DNA of 64,000 nt from Lytechinus variegatus. Its lineage: Eukaryota; Echinodermata; Echinoidea; Temnopleuroida; Toxopneustidae. The position numbers were made by a program, and so were the translations under genes. Positions 1-11,407 of the stretch are shown one piece after another. The DNA is taken from NCBI RefSeq assembly GCF_018143015.1, contig NC_054746.1:11089532-11153531 (forward strand), given 5' to 3'. Position 1 is the first letter of the stretch. Each line of letters starts with the position of its first letter. The notes beneath the pieces are model-generated. The model searched no databases and was not told where the DNA came from. It was given only the letters and a program-made list of their open reading frames with translations.

Positions 1-107
1 GAAGATTGTTATGGAAGAGGATCCCCATCCCCTCACAATTTTTTTCATAAGAATGAATGGAAAATAACATGTTTGACAGAATCTACATCTCAAGGATGAG
101 AGACCAA

Positions 108-245
108 CCTAGGTCCCATAACACAAAGGTTATCGACTAATTGTATGCTTGATTCTTCACGATTGATTGTACATTGTAGGAAATGCAATCAATCATGGAA
201 AAATGTTCCGCGATCACTGCTAAGCTTTGTGTTATGGGCCCCTGG
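108..245. mobile_element. Small palindromic MITE with CCCATAACACAAAG ends
   Basis: The left end CCCATAACACAAAGGTTA (114 onward) matches the reverse complement of the right end TAAGCTTTGTGTTATGGG (221-238). The whole 138 bp can fold back on itself. A relative with the same ends is at 27822-27985. No coding capacity. Confidence 0.75.
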
Positions 246-676
246 ACATTAAAAATAAAAACAAGATTATATAAAAGCCTTGATTTATTAAGAAGACTTG
301 ACGATTCATATTTATTCATGTTTAATTGTGCCAGCTCTCCTGTTAATATTCTCTCAGAACTGAATAACATTCATGTCTGGCTGTAGCATGATTCATATTC
401 ACAATATGATGGAATTATGAAAAGAAAAAAGTAAATCAAGTAGTCAATAAATATGCATACTGAAACATGACAAACTACAATTCATTAATAAAATGTAGCA
501 ACATAGTAAAATTAAAATGTATAGACTACAATACAAGTATTTCCATTGGGCTTTTGTCAAGAATTTTCCATAACCCCCTCCTTTAAACACCAAACACACA
601 AGATCATCAAACATGTAGTTAAAGATATAAATGATTTTCAGTGCCTTTAAACTTTATGAAAATCCAATTCACCCCA

Positions 677-702
677 CCCCCCCCCCCCCCCCCCCCCCCC
701 CC
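677..702 (+). repeat. C26 homopolymer
   Basis: An uninterrupted run of 26 C residues, preceded by ACCCCA. The length is likely uncertain because of replication or assembly slippage. Confidence 0.9.
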
Positions 703-840
703 GCAGAAGATGGTGTCAATAGGCACAATGTGAAAGACAAAGAAAGTACACAAAGAAAATGTACAAAAGGAAAAACTAAAAAGCTAATTAATCATTTGAG
801 AAGATTCATGACGCCTCAAAATTCCTGCTTATTTACCTTT

Positions 841-983
841 CTGGGGAGCATTTCATTAAAAGAACTGCCAGTGATTTTCACAGCCTAATTCACCTTCAGC
901 CAATCACATGCAAGAACTTTGTGGTAGCTAGTAATATCTATTGGTGTAAATCATTGACCTAACTTTCCATGAAATGCTCCCAG
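841..983. mobile_element. MITE of the GGGAGCATTTCATGAAA family, copy 1
   Basis: The left end CTGGGGAGCATTTCATTAAA and the reverse complement of the right end CTGGGAGCATTTCATGGAAA match over about 20 bp. The subterminal GTGATTT also matches. About 143 bp, non-coding. Relatives are at 58262-58415 and 61059-61196. Confidence 0.75.
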
Positions 984-2157
984 GGTCTCAAGCCTCTAGT
1001 TTAAACCTATTATGAAAATGCACCAGACTTTGAATTATGCAATAACAATACTATTCATGAGCACAGTTCTTAACCTGAGCAATTAGAGCCATCTCGTATT
1101 CCACACATTAGAGAGCACAATTCCCCATTCTATGGGGAAAATTCCATCTTCTCATTGAAAAAAATATATACTCGTCTCAAACAATGAATATGAGAACTCC
1201 CAACATCTTGATTTAAATTGATCTTGATCTTAATTATACATATATTTTTCATGTTAACTGATCATACTTTACCTCACTCAAATGCGAGGTCCTTTTTATT
1301 TTGGGGGGGTGTCTGAAAAGTAGTACTGTTTCAACAATACATCCATATACATGTACAATGATGACCACACAGTAAAAAGGACAATGAAATGAGGTTTGTA
1401 TTCACTTGATCTACAAGTAATTGGTTTTTACTTCTCTGATTAATAAAAAAAGAGATAGTTGCCCTAAATTAATGTTTAAAATGAGGAAAATACAAAATGA
1501 AATAAGATCCTAACCCAAGACTATTCACACTGCTTTCACAATGCATTTTAAAGCTTAAAATCTATAAAGAATACAAAACCAGATAATTCAAGTTTTATAG
1601 AAAATTTGACATCAGACACAGATTCTGCAAAAGCTGACCTCCCATAAATCTAAATATCACCTTATTCTAAACATTACTTCAGACTAGATTATGAAAACAT
1701 GCCTTATTTACGTGTTCTTAGACAAATTTTGGCCAAAGTTGAACAATTCGTTTGGACCCAAGAGAATTTACATGTACATGTAGAGTCACCTCTATTCACT
1801 TTCTACTTACATGTAGTCAATGTAAATAATCTACAATACTCAGTTTCATGAACTGTTTAAATAATTGAGAGTGCAAAGAGAGTTGTATGGTTTCACGAAC
1901 TATCCCGTTGTTTTTTTCTTCTTCATGTCAACATCAGTATTTTTGCAAATAAATATTCCAAACTTATCGAGCACTGCAAGAAACTTGTGATCAAATCGCA
2001 AATCTAGCATAATGCCCGGATTCATGCATAAGTAAACAGATCAACTACAAATTCGCATTTTCAATCAAAGCACTTTTGCTTGAGTTTGGGAATTATGCTT
2101 GATTTGGGATGGAGGCTTCTTGAAGTGCCTCAATATGCTCATTTATGAATTAAAGAG

Positions 2158-2163
2158 TTTATT
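2158..2163 (-). terminator. Candidate polyadenylation signal of the DEGS1-type gene
   Basis: TTTATT on the plus strand (AATAAA on the minus strand) lies about 152 nt downstream of the desaturase stop codon. It is the first canonical hexamer I found there. No transcript evidence is available, and TTTATT is common in A+T-rich DNA. Confidence 0.4.
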
Positions 2164-2314
2164 GGATTGGATTTAAAGGAATCATACACTTGATTCAGCA
2201 CCCGACTTGATCAACCCTGATCATTCTATATACAAAATTATCTATGAATTATGTAGAAATCTAGCGATACAATTGCAGAAAGACACACCCAACAAACAAT
2301 CACAAACAGGTACA

Positions 2315-2482
2315 TCAATGAGGCATATCCCAGGGGTCAATGGACCTGGGGTCAATCGAGTTGGGTCGCTTCACGCGAGCATACGGTCCGATCTTGGGGC
2401 TCATGACAAAGTCCCAAACGACTTTTGCAAAGGATTCGTGAGTTGGAAGAGGATCGTAGTACTCTGGGGCGATCTTTCTGAT
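2315..2482 (-). CDS. DEGS1: DEGS1-type desaturase, terminal exon and stop
   Basis: The acceptor CACAG precedes 2482. It codes for [13 protein letters not shown] to the TGA at 2317-2315, residues 276-330. The C-terminal tail contains SIDP twice ([10 protein letters not shown]) from a 15-nt tandem repeat. This replaces the short basic tail I know from vertebrate proteins. Confidence 0.95.
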   Translation of the reverse strand: MRKIAPEYYDPLPTHESFAKVVWDFVMSPKIGPYARVKRPNSIDPRSIDPWDMPH

Positions 2483-5400
2483 CTGTGTACACATGGAGAG
2501 AAAAGACATTAAAAAAACTTTTATTGTTAATATCGAAACATGTTTCCTCAAACAAATAGTACAATCCAAATTCACTCTTAATCCACTATCATTTGCCAAG
2601 CGAGATAGATTAAATAGTAAAGACATTGGTGTAAACACAACTTCAATTATTTTAACTTTAATGAACTTGCCCTTTTTGGGGGGCACTGCTATTACAAGGT
2701 GAACATGCTCATACACAAAAGCACTTGGAAATGGTAGTTTTCATGTGAAAATGTACAATGATGCAATCATACAATCAAACTTGCCAAAATCAGAGGAAAG
2801 GGTATACTCTTCAACCCTATCATGAAATATTTCAGGTATTATTTTGGGTAGGAAAACAAGCCAATAGACTTGTTCAGGGTACTCTGAGATCCAAAGACAT
2901 TTATTTGATTAAGGACCATTTTGAATGTCCATGAAAAGGCACGAGCACTATCCATCTTGTGTTGAGAATGCCCCCACTGCATTGATGCAAATCTGTCTGT
3001 ACAGACAAATGGAAGCAACAGTGCAATTCAAGGAGTGTAAGTAAACTCACCAGAGGAAGTTTGTAACCAGGGATGTTTGGGAAGTCATGGTGCTCCATAT
3101 GGTATCCTACATTGAAGGCAATGTAATTGAAAGGCCCGTAGTACGAGTATGTCTCGTGTCCTTCCTCGTAGAGGTAATGCTCCGAGATGAAGTGACCAGC
3201 TAGAGGATGAAGTCCCATGGTCAAGATGGACCCCAGGATGAGATAGATGTAAGCCTTCAGGCTGAAGAAGTAGATGATGGCTGCATTGAAGACCAGCTGG
3301 ACTATCAGGTTGATGACCTCAAGCTTGCTGGGGACCTAGCAAAATATTCAATAGAACATAATATATTAATTAAACACAGAATACAACTTAACTGTACATA
3401 GTAAAATGCACTCAATAATATTACCTGTTGATTGCATACTCCACAACCACAATAATTATTTTTACGTGTATCAACGTCTTTCAGTGAATGTATTTGGGTC
3501 TATTTACCCAACTCATCACTTTTAACTGGTTTTAGGTTATTTGAACATAACATCAACATAATATGCCAAATATGCTCAAAGACTTGATAAAACAATCCAA
3601 CATTACCAAAAATCATATTTTCAACTGATATGGATAGATTTTTGCTTTTAGTTTCTTCTTTTGTAAGTGTCTTCAGAGCTCTGATGGTGTAGCACTCAGA
3701 GAAGTGAATGCCCTCTATTCTGTGTGTTATTTGTATGATATAATTACCTTAGGTCTCTTGATAAATGGTCTAAAGGCATAGAAAGCTGGTTGTAGGAGCA
3801 TCCAGATAGCTTTAGTGAATGGCTTTCGGAAGAGAATACCTTCCCATTCTGATGGAATATCGGGATCCAAAGTGTCTTCACCCTATACAAAAACAATAAT
3901 AAACCATCAATTGAATGGTGAATATAATATCTAAATACTGAAACAATAAGGTTTGTCTATACACACCACAAATGGAGCAATAATTGATTACCCTCCTAAA
4001 CTCCATCCAAGAGAGAGAGAAAAAAAAACGTGTATAAACAAAGAAACAGACTGACAACATATCTACAAAATATAAAAGAATACTTGGATGTACCAGATTC
4101 ACACTTGAGGTATAGGAAATATTTTTCTTCAGGAAAACTCTGCCTCCTTCAGGGTTGAAGATTCGTGCAGAAGAATATTCAAACAATCTATACAAGAACA
4201 TTGTATTCCAAATTTCTTTTTGTCATGGAGGGGGGTGTCCGATTTGGCCATCTGCTACTTTCAGCAGTTCAAGAGAGAGTAAAAAAGTAAATACCCATCT
4301 TATAGAACTTGTATCATTACCTTTCATGAATGTCGAATTTGTATTAATGCTGCTGGGCCTCGAAGGATAATGTGTATGAAGTACCAATAGAGTCATCCTG
4401 CTAAAAGAATTTTTTTTTAATTTAATAATTCAACAAATCTTTACCTGATACTTATGATGATCCTGGTGGTATCTTTTGAAAGAAATCGAAACAGGTACTC
4501 CAATCACCAGATTACCAATGAATCCTATTATCCTGTTCCACATTGGTCTTGCATGCCCATAGGCCAAGTTATGACCAACCTCGTGAAGTGCTAGGGTCAT
4601 GGAATGATTGACCACCCCTCCAAAGCAGTAGCCTACGATGACAATGGTCATCCACGATTCGTTGCGGAGGAGGTAAGATGTGATTACTTGAACCAGGACC
4701 ATGGCAAGCATGATGTTCGCAATGTTAGTGTCATAACCCATAAGCCTCTTGATCTCGGGATATTTTTCTGAAAGAGAAATTTTATACAATGAATAATTAT
4801 AATAAATCAATAATACTAGCATCATCTAAGCTATGAATCATCATCTAATTCATTCTTGAGCTCATCATCCATCAATCTTCCGAGTCAAAAAACAAATACA
4901 CTGTTGGAATCTTGGTTGGGAGTCTTTCTGGCTATATGGTAGTGGATCATATTACTGAACACTTTTCATGAATTCAATCATATCAAACACATCATTTTCA
5001 TAAAATTCACAAAACTTTCACCATAAATACACAATTACCTACAAAATATAAATACCGGTATGGAAAAATTTTGCTGATCGTTTTTCTATTTTTACAATAT
5101 TTTGGAATATTTTGAAATATTTTGGTCACTCGAAAAAGGTATCATATACTGAACATGTATTTTCTATGGGAAAATTTGAGAATACAACAAGATCATTTCC
5201 ATATTTCCATATTTTATTATTTTTCGAATACTATGACTTTGAAAATGTGTTTTTGACTATTTTTTATCATCTTTCTAAATTCTATTCAAGTTCTGTTTGG
5301 ACGGATGTTGCAAAGTTTTGAACGTACAAACAATGCTGCGTACAAAATCATTTTCTGACATGTACAATGCGCGTGTTCAATACCACGCTGGTCGGTAATA

Positions 5401-6318
5401 CAATCACCAACTATACTATCATTGGCATTGATCATGAAAAATCTATAGGAATTAGGATTGAGCATTAGAATGATTTCTAATACCCTTCCCCCACTGCTCC
5501 ACAATATAAGCCAAAGCCCAAAGCAAAACTGTCCAAAAAATATGTCACTGTGCTGTGCAATGCTTGTTTCAGCTGTCAGCCAAAATTGGAAGAATTCTCC
5601 AAAATTAATTTGATTATTTAATATTTATAAAAAGACATGCAACATATAACCACAAACGGTACTCTGCAATACAACATTCAACAAGATTTTTAAAATCTGC
5701 ACAAAAATTGTGACAATTTCACACAGTGTGACTAACGGCTTCAAAAATGACAAAAGATAAGTACAAAATGCACCCTTTCAAAGCTGGGCCTTTCTCGTCA
5801 AAAAATCCCTGCACTGTGTGTGTGATGGTAGACACGAGTTTTACTAAAACTAAAGTAAAACAAATCATCATCTTGTGACTTGTTAAACAAGATGAGGAAC
5901 TTCACTTGTTTGTGCTATTGTGTGATCGATTGTGAACAAAAAATCTTGGACTTGGGGCCTGCTAAGATATGACTATTTTCGTCTGACTTGTGGGTGAATT
6001 TGGTGCCAGACTATTTCTTTTTCTATTTGCTAACTTAGACTAAAATTAACAGTAAACTTTTATCAGTTACCGAGTTAGTGTAGTGTAACTAGATCTAAGT
6101 TAATGAATCCGACGTTACTCAGCCTGCGTAGAAAGCAATACGTGGGACTGGAACAAGCAGGATCAAGTCCCGCTCAACTCCACTTCAGCTCAATCCCGAC
6201 AATTTAAAGGATCAAAATATAATTTCCAATACTTACTCAGCATTTCTTTCCTTCTTGTGAAATGTGGTTCATCGGTATAAACCCATGCAAAATCTGATCT
6301 TGACACAGATCCCCCCAT
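2315..6318 (-). CDS. DEGS1: Sphingolipid delta(4)-desaturase (DEGS1-type), five exons, complete
   Basis: Exons in coding order are 6237-6318, 4445-4767, 3748-3882, 3051-3335 and 2315-2482. All borders are GT/AG, phases are 1,0,0,0, and the total is 993 nt, or 330 residues plus stop (human enzyme about 323). The family inserts the 4,5-trans double bond of dihydroceramide to make ceramide, in the ER membrane, with cytochrome b5 as electron donor. The three di-iron histidine boxes are present: HEVGH at residues 89-93, HQDHH at 128-132 and HMEHH at 259-263. The motif [10 protein letters not shown] lies just before the third box. Hydrophobic stretches follow residue 43 and lie near 190-220. The N-terminus MGGSVS fits the N-myristoylation consensus known for DEGS1. 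The start is supported by conserved family sequence directly after it ([11 protein letters not shown]). The tail carries a small repeat, [10 protein letters not shown], that I do not recall from vertebrate forms. DEGS1 versus DEGS2 orthology is inferred. Confidence 0.96.
3051..3335 (-). CDS. DEGS1: DEGS1-type desaturase, coding exon 4 (histidine box 3)
   Basis: The acceptor GCTAG precedes 3335 and the donor GTGAGT follows 3051. It is 285 nt, residues 181-275. It carries LEVIN, a hydrophobic pair of segments, [24 protein letters not shown] and the third box [12 protein letters not shown]. An alternative in-exon CAG at the CCCCAGCAAG site would remove three codons. The longer form is chosen because it keeps the usual spacing before LEVIN. 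Confidence 0.96.
3748..3882 (-). CDS. DEGS1: DEGS1-type desaturase, coding exon 3
   Basis: The acceptor TATAG precedes 3882 and the donor GTAATT follows 3748. It is 135 nt, phase 0 at both ends, residues 136-180. It contains [15 protein letters not shown] and [17 protein letters not shown], the family segment after the second histidine box. Confidence 0.94.
4445..4767 (-). CDS. DEGS1: DEGS1-type desaturase, coding exon 2 (histidine boxes 1 and 2)
   Basis: The acceptor CTTTCAG precedes 4767 and the donor GTAAAG follows 4445. It codes for residues 28-135. It carries [13 protein letters not shown] (box 1) and [12 protein letters not shown] (box 2), with two hydrophobic stretches between residues 43 and 80. 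Confidence 0.97.
6237..6318 (-). CDS. DEGS1: DEGS1-type desaturase, coding exon 1
   Basis: The ATG is at 6318-6316 on the minus strand and codes for residues 1-27 plus one base of codon 28. The donor GTAAGT occupies 6236-6231. The open frame ends MLxK across the junction, giving the KKYPEIK family motif. A longer open frame in another phase (from about 6428) covers the same DNA and is a shadow. Confidence 0.93.
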
Positions 6319-7254
6319 TTTGAGCAAAATTGCAACGTCTTCTCGATCTCCACAAGAACCACACCTTCGATACGATAGTGATTTTCGATAGCAACAAATA
6401 AGGCTATTGAGCGCGTTCTACTGCACAATTAGGGATATTTATTTCATGCATTTCAAATATATAATTCTTATGATGATAGAATTAATTCAAATTATTGTTC
6501 GAAGAATATTATTTGCCAATTATTTTACACTGAATCATTATTTTTTAAGATTATGAGCATTATATCTTTTAGTAATTTATAGTTTGATTTTGTGGACCCT
6601 ATAATTTAAGTAGACTCGTCCATCGGGTATTGCGTAAAATCGTAAAATCAACTGTTACATCATTATCCTGTCATGGAAAGATACTAAAGGCACTGCGTAC
6701 ACATGCATACATGCACGTAAACCCTCATGAAAAATAGGTGACAATTTCAAAGCGAGATGGGGTCGGGGCGTAGATAGCTCTCTATATTGTTTTTTTTGTG
6801 TGTGTGTGTGTACAATCAAGACAGTAAAATGAAATAAAACATAAAAATATTCGATGAAGTTTTGTCATGGAATTTGGTCACAAGCGTAAATCGGGGGCAG
6901 GAGCAGGAGGTTGTGTAAACATGACAAACATCTCAAAATTTTCAAGAATGAAATTATATCTATGTGTAGATATTTAAATATTGGCCCAATTTTGCAGCGG
7001 GATTTTGCCTTATAGTGAAAAATCAATATTTTTTCAAGTTAAGTCCCAAGTTTAGTGCAAATGTGGGCTTAAAATTTGGCAGAAATGATGATTGAACATT
7101 TAGATCCTACTATTTTCTTTGACATATTCTTTTTGATCATGAAATAACGTTTGAATTTGTGTGCTGTACGTAAGAAATCACTGCGAATTCAACAAGCGAG
7201 GGACAAAAATATACCGGAATGTAAAAGATATATGCGTATATGCAATCCCACATT

Positions 7255-8060
7255 TTGTAGCAAAACCCCTTTTACCAAAGAAAAAAGCCCCTTTGAAAAC
7301 ATTTTCAAAATGCCCTTTCGAACTGGGCCCGTTTTATGAGTAAACGACCAGTGGCCTTTTGCATTCTTGTAATTGCCCATTCTCATATCAGATAAATCGA
7401 TTTTTAAACTGCTCTTTTCATGCATGCCCGTTCAGTCTGATTTATCGTTCAGTTTCTTTCTGCAAGCATTTGTCCCTATCAAAACGTGTTTATTTATTTA
7501 CCTTTTTTCATAATGAATTTCTCTTCTGCGCAGTATACGTGTGCCCCTTTTCAACTCTGATCAATTGCCCTAGCTGTGCCCCATTTAAACATGCCCTCGC
7601 TTGCCCCGATTCTTTACTAGTTTGTTTAAAAAATTCAGACTATATTGATATAAGGTGTAGACCCTTTCCTTTCTGCTTGGGTAGCAGAACCGAAACGGGG
7701 GCAAGGGACACTTTCCTCCATAATTTCCCATAGGATTTTTTTTAATGAAGTGTACCATTTGTGAGGTAACACTTTTTTTCAAACTGCGCATTTTCATTTC
7801 TGAAGTTAATTCTCTTTTATTTGTAATGTATTTCATATTTTAAATATTGCCCTCTTTTCGTTTTCTTTTTTTTTCGCCCCTGAAATGGCACCTATACAGT
7901 ACATAGAAACATATTATGATTAGGTATATTCTATTCAACACGAATGCCCATGTCGGCATTTGTTCTCCCAACTTACAGTGCCCCGGGAACAAAAAAATGC
8001 CCCTTGACATATTAGTGTCCTTTTATTGATTTGCCCCCACCCCAACGAATGTATGTTTCG
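7255..8060. repeat. Degenerate GCCCC/TGCCC-rich short-period repeat
   Basis: Words such as TGCCCCTTTT, ATGCCC and TTGCCC recur about every 15-60 bases across 0.8 kb of otherwise A+T-rich DNA, without a clean period. This looks like a decayed minisatellite. Open frames here lack coding features. Confidence 0.5.
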
Positions 8061-9338
8061 CCGCCCCTGATTCCATGAGAATAACGTTTCCTGATATATG
8101 AAAATTCATGCATGCATTCTGTCATTTCGAGAGGGGTAGTATGCTCTTTTTGTAATTTTTCTAAAGCCTTTTTCAAAAGAAGAATTTTTCTTTTTCCCCG
8201 TCCCCACTTTCAAATTTGCTCCGCAGCCCCTTCACCATACGCACTAAGAAAAACAACTTTGCACCTTTAAAGGTGCAGACCAGATCAGGGACGGATCCAG
8301 CTTCCGCCAATAGGGGGAGGGGCGAATTTTTTCACCCATATTCATTTTCCCCAATCGGCCACTCAAAGTTTTTTTGTATGTTTCTTTGAAGAGGTAGTCC
8401 TGAAAGTTATTTCTTAGATTTATTCTTACAACACAACATAACTCTAATATGTAATAAACTCATATGCCCTATTTAGATAGTGCGAGCACGAAGCGCGAGC
8501 TATAATTTTTGGAAATTTCATATATTTTTTTTTTGTCCAGAAAAGAAAACTCAGAAAATTGAACATTCTGGGCAATGTTTGTGATCCTGCATGTAACAAG
8601 ATAATTACTGCGAGCGCGAGCAGAAATTTTTTAATATGCATTTTGACCTGATCTAAAAGGGACCTGTTAAGGGCTATTTCCAGTTAGCCATTTAGAAGAT
8701 CATGTATTTCAACGAGTAAATAATGCGAGCGCGAAGCGTGAGCTGAAATATTTTGACATTACGACCTAAAAATTGACATTCTTAGCACTTTTTGTAATCT
8801 TGAACGGGAAAAAAAAGAGATTTCAGACCTAAAAACGGGACATTCTGTTCATGTTTTTTAAATCATGAAAAAGGATGGATAATTTGGTACCTTTCTACAT
8901 TAATAATGATAGCGCGAAACCCTGATATATACTGATTTGAAATGGATAATTCAGCACGTTTTGCATTAAGGACAAGCTGCGTGTCTCAACGAACATGTGC
9001 TTTCTTATAGTTAGAAAGAATCTGAGCATTCTGAATACATTTTTGTTTTATCATGAAAATCAACAATGCGAGCGCGAAATGTGAGCTGAAAATATTTGAT
9101 ATTCCGATCTGAAAAATGTCAATTTAGGCATTATTTCAAGCACTGTGTAGGAAAATTGTGAAGCGGGTGTGGATCGCACTTAATAAATGATGCGAGCGCG
9201 AAGAGCGAGCTGATATATTTTATTATTATTTTTACCTAGGACCGGAACATTCTAAAGACATTTTGTCATCATATAAAAATGATGATCTTCCTATTCCTCT
9301 TCCTAAATGCGAGATGAATCTTGTCGATTTTCCCAGGG

Positions 9339-9415
9339 GCGGATCGAGGATTTTCCAAAAGGGGGGCAATTTTTTCGGAGGAAAATTTTGACAAGCCCAA
9401 AAAAAAAAGGTTTTC
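9339..9415. repeat. Dispersed GGGGCGGATCGAGGATTTTCC repeat, copy 1
   Basis: GGGGCGGATC, GGATTTTCCAAAA, a G run, TCGGAGGAAAA and TTTGACAAGCCC occur in order here. The same order appears in reverse complement at 21149-21222. This is a dispersed element fragment with no coding content. Confidence 0.65.
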
Positions 9416-9489
9416 AACCACAAATTAAGGATATTTCCTACCCTAAAAAAATTGACTAGCAAAAAAAAAAGTTCTTCACCTCTGTTTTC

Positions 9490-10082
9490 AAGGTCAAGTC
9501 CACCCCAGAAAATATTGATTTGAATAAATAGAGAAAAGTCAAACTAGCATAGCGCTGAAAATTTCATCAAAATCCGATGTAAGATAAGAAACTTATGACA
9601 TTTTTAAGTTTCGCTTATTTTTTCACAAAACAGTGATATGCCCAATGCAGTGACATGCAAATTAGACAATCAATGATGTCCTTCACTCACTATTTCTTTT
9701 GTTTTTTTTTATTGTTTGAATTATACAATTTTTCATTTTTTTCAGATTTGAAAATGAGGACCAACTTGACTGAACCAGCATTAAACGATGCTAACTACAC
9801 ATATTCAGGGAGGAATTAATTGTTGTTTCACTTGACAATGAGGAGAAAATTAGAAATTTCTTATTTCACATAATACAGTACAAAAGAAATAGTGAGTGGA
9901 TGACGTCACCAGTCCCCTCATTTGCATACTAATAAAACTGTTCTGTGAAATCATAAGCGAAACTATAAAATGTCATAACTTTCTTATTTTACATCCGATT
10001 TCAATGAAATTTTCAGTGTTATGCCTTGGGGATTTTTCTCTTTTTATTCTAATCAACTTTTTGTTGGGGTGGACTTGTCCTT
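9490..10082. mobile_element. Foldback MITE with about 220-bp arms
   Basis: The left arm starts AAGGTCAAGTCCACCCC. The right arm ends GGGGTGGACTTGTCCTT. Further in, matched blocks include CATCAAAATCCGATGTAA versus TTACATCCGATTTCAATG, and TCACTCACTATTTCTTTTG versus CAAAAGAAATAGTGAGTG. The centre is about 150 bp with no gene. It interrupts the GCGAGCGCG array. Confidence 0.8.
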
Positions 10083-10630
10083 TTAATGTCATTTTTACAT
10101 TACAAATGTTTAATTTTGCTTCTCAAAAAGTGGGATCTGCATGTGCCTGGATATTCCCTTATGAAAAGGGACAAGTATTAGGAATTCGTGAAAATGTATA
10201 CTATCTTATTTGTTAACCAAATGAGCATAGAAAGAGCGTAAAAAGCCTGAAAAACTTGACGTTTTAAGCACCTCTGTAATTATGAATAGGATGCATGGGT
10301 TAACATAAAATGTGTAACAATTGATACGAACGCAAAATCGCGAGCCGAAATTTTTGATAAACTAATAAAAATGGGAATTTAAGTAGTTTGTTATAGAATT
10401 ATTAATATAGAAGTAGGCTTATACATAACTGAAAACTCACTAATCAAATGAGAGTGCAACGCGCTATAGCTCATATAGGCCTATGTTTCAACAAGTCATG
10501 AAAAGGGATATTTTGAACACTCTTGCATGCACGAAGATAGTAGGAGCTTGGCAAATGAAATTATGCGAGCGCACATCACAAGCTGAAAACGTTGATATTA
10601 AAACTCTAAAACGGACATTCTACAGATTAA

Positions 10631-11407
10631 CCCTATCTAGGCCGGGGTATTTTGGGAGTTCCTATGGCCGGGGGGGGCCTCCCAGCCCCCCCCCCTAAGA
10701 TCTCGGCCGTCGACCCATGCGATCGCGCCGAAAATTGGCATGCGGGTTGCCTGGGACATAATCTACAAGATTGTACAGTAATTTATTTCATGCGAATCGC
10801 TATTAATAAGTGATTATGCTAATTTATGCGTAATTAGTATGCGAAATCATACTTTTTCCTCTAACTCCCTAAATAAAGCTCCAAATGTACTAATTTTTGG
10901 TATAGAAACTCTTTGTGGTGTCCTTAGCAAGTGTACATGAAAAAATTGTGATATCAAATCATTTTCTTATGTATTATAATGTTTTTTGCAATTTCTTATG
11001 CATTTCTCTGTTTTTTTTTACCTTTTGTTTTTCATTGTTTTTTTTCAGTGAAATTCGTTGGGGACTCTTCTGTGATCATAAAAAGCATAAAATGAATACA
11101 TTTAGACCAGCAAAACTAAAAATAATCATGCATTTATGAATTTTGGTTGAAAACACAATTTGCATTGACTTTGTACACGAAATCACGTTTTTGAGCAATT
11201 TTTGGTCTGACGTGCACTTACATAATATTGCGTAATTTCGGAACCACGTACCCGGGTGACAAAAAATTGGTCTCAAAAGTTGCGCAAGACTTGAAAGTAA
11301 AAAGTCAGCGAGCGGCGCGGTCAAAAAAAATTTGCACGGCGAAAATATCGCGCGATTTGTTGAGGGGGGGGGCCCTCCGAGGCCCCCTCCCCCCGGCCTA
11401 GATAGGG
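10631..11407. mobile_element. piggyBac-like MITE with TTAA target duplication
   Basis: CCCTATCTAGGCCGGGG at the left end is mirrored by CCCCGGCCTAGATAGGG at the right. Both ends abut TTAA (10627-10630 and 11408-11411). TTAA flanks and CCC-starting ends are the hallmark of the piggyBac superfamily. It is 777 bp with no transposase frame, so non-autonomous. It sits inside the GCGAGCGCG array. A partial relative is at about 51360-51676. Confidence 0.85.

Larger units (their letters stand above)
1..2314. other. 3' flank of the desaturase gene, no gene seen
   Basis: A+T-rich DNA with two small inverted-repeat elements (108-245 and 841-983) and a C homopolymer (677-702). Part of the right side is probably the desaturase 3' UTR. 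No open frame here has coding character. Confidence 0.6.

Noticed and set aside
7359..7733. 124-codon plus-strand frame
   Set aside because: It lies in the CCCC-rich degenerate repeat, is Cys/Phe/Ser-rich from base composition, and has no domain or splice context.
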